A program made the position numbers and the translations under genes. Of a DNA stretch of 13,079 bases, positions 12,644 through 13,079 are shown in pieces. The notes under the pieces were generated by a model, which was not told the DNA's origin, searched no databases, and worked only from the letters and a program-made list of their open reading frames with translations. The stretch comes from Campylobacteraceae bacterium (lineage in GTDB: Bacteria > Campylobacterota > Campylobacteria > Campylobacterales > Sulfurovaceae). The DNA lies in NCBI GenBank assembly GCA_027023145.1, contig JALVWV010000108.1, positions 1 through 13,079 on the forward strand, given 5' to 3'. Every line of letters begins with the position of its first letter. Position 1 is the stretch's first letter.

Positions 12644-13079
12644 ATGAGCGAGCACAACCCTCACTTCTACACACGCCGATCGATCCGGCCTCCTGGATAT
12701 GATTACTCACAGGCCGGGTATTATTTTGTCGCGGTCGTTGCCCATCAGCGGGCGCACCTTTTTGGGAAAATTGTGGCTGGGGAGATGCAGGTGAATGTGG
12801 CGGGGAGGATGGTGGAAAATTGGTATGAGAAAATCAACAAAAAATTTCCATGTGTTGAAACCGATTCGGTGGTCGTCATGCCAAACCATATGCATTTTAT
12901 CATGCAAATCGTAGGGGCAGATCCGCGTGTCTGCCCTTCACATCAAAATAACGGTATGGGTGATTATATTTCGGATACATTTTCTGAACGTGTAACCAAG
13001 GGCGCACACGCGGGTGCGCCCCTACGGGGGGTTGCCGTGGGTGATGTTGTGCAATGGTTTAAAACTATGACAACCAACC
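12644..13079 (+). CDS. REP-associated tyrosine (Y1/HUH) transposase, partial (C-terminus beyond right edge)
   Basis: The frame is open for 145 codons to the edge. The HUH motif that binds the metal is VVVMPNHMHFIMQIV (76-90; H82 and H84), and the N-terminus (FYTRRSIRPPGYDYSQAGYYFVAVV) and WYEKINKKFPCVETDSVVVMPNHMH are typical of TnpA_REP (RAYT) proteins, which cut and join single-stranded DNA at REP hairpins. The catalytic tyrosine expected after WFKTMTTN lies beyond the window. Between the HUH motif and that point, residues 91-98 (GADPRVCP) and 120-127 (GAHAGAPL) are encoded by two palindromes in frame. It begins 1 bp after the radC stop with a poor ribosome binding site, so it may depend on radC translation. 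Usually such genes exist in one copy with many REP sites elsewhere. Confidence 0.9.
   Translation, partial: MSEHNPHFYTRRSIRPPGYDYSQAGYYFVAVVAHQRAHLFGKIVAGEMQVNVAGRMVENWYEKINKKFPCVETDSVVVMPNHMHFIMQIVGADPRVCPSHQNNGMGDYISDTFSERVTKGAHAGAPLRGVAVGDVVQWFKTMTTN
12911..12936. repeat. REP-like palindrome inside the transposase reading frame (copy 1)
   Basis: After GTAG, GGGCAGA (12915-12921) and TCTGCCC (12930-12936) form a perfect 7 bp stem with loop TCCGCGTG. It begins right after the HUH motif segment and is translated as VGADPRVCP. The GTAGGGGC...GCCC layout and CCGCGTG loop match copy 2 in the opposite orientation. Confidence 0.75.
13000..13026. repeat. REP-like palindrome inside the transposase reading frame (copy 2, inverted)
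   Basis: GGGCGCAC (13000-13007) and GTGCGCCC (13014-13021) form a perfect 8 bp stem, followed by CTACG. Read on the minus strand it is CGTAGGGGCGCACCCGCGTG and so on, which matches copy 1 in its GTAGGGGC start and CCGCGTG centre. It is translated on the plus strand as KGAHAGAPLRG. Confidence 0.75.

Overview
The window looks like a chromosomal segment from a moderately GC-rich member of the Campylobacterota (Sulfurovum/Nitratifractor/Sulfuricurvum-like). The grounds are protein character (panD-ybaB-ankyrin cluster, rnc-aroC pair, hemerythrin and c-di-GMP genes, HyfB-like antiporter subunit) and promoters that show a clear TATAAT box with a weak -35. The assignment is inference; there is no rRNA or tRNA to anchor it.

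Region 1 (1-5408, all minus strand). A tightly packed operon starts at 5408 and runs leftwards: FmdE-like protein, hemerythrin, DUF2249 protein, a polytopic His-rich membrane protein (heme-copper oxidase/NnrS-like), then after 57 bp a membrane-anchored PAS-degenerate GGDEF-EAL phosphodiesterase. The first four genes overlap by 4-8 bp. A HyfB-like proton-antiporter subunit follows after a 132 bp gap with its own -10 box, and runs off the left edge.

Region 2 (5409-5565). This divergent promoter region holds a near-perfect FNR/CRP-family operator (5471-5484). It lies about 41 bp from the predicted start sites on both sides, so one regulator could switch on the hemerythrin operon and the divergent thioredoxin-like [2Fe-2S] ferredoxin together. 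I regard this as the best candidate for an under-described system: a low-oxygen or NO/nitrite-responsive module that couples O2/NO-binding and membrane redox proteins to c-di-GMP breakdown.

Region 3 (5566-7230, plus). The ferredoxin is followed by a translationally coupled panD-ybaB-ankyrin operon with its own TATAAT promoter.

Region 4 (7231-8539). This is rnhB surrounded by non-coding repeats: a 139 bp MITE-like inverted repeat, a diverged tandem copy of part of it, and several REP-like palindromes with the core GGGACTTCAGTCCC on both sides of rnhB.

Region 5 (8540-11845, minus). From the right: rnc-aroC (TAATG overlap), then a Phd/YefM-RelE toxin-antitoxin pair behind a consensus sigma-70 promoter, then an MltB-like lytic transglycosylase whose start codon lies inside the toxin gene.

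Region 6 (11983-13079, plus). radC is followed 1 bp later by a REP-associated (Y1/HUH) transposase that is cut by the right edge. Its reading frame contains two inverted REP-like palindromes translated in frame.
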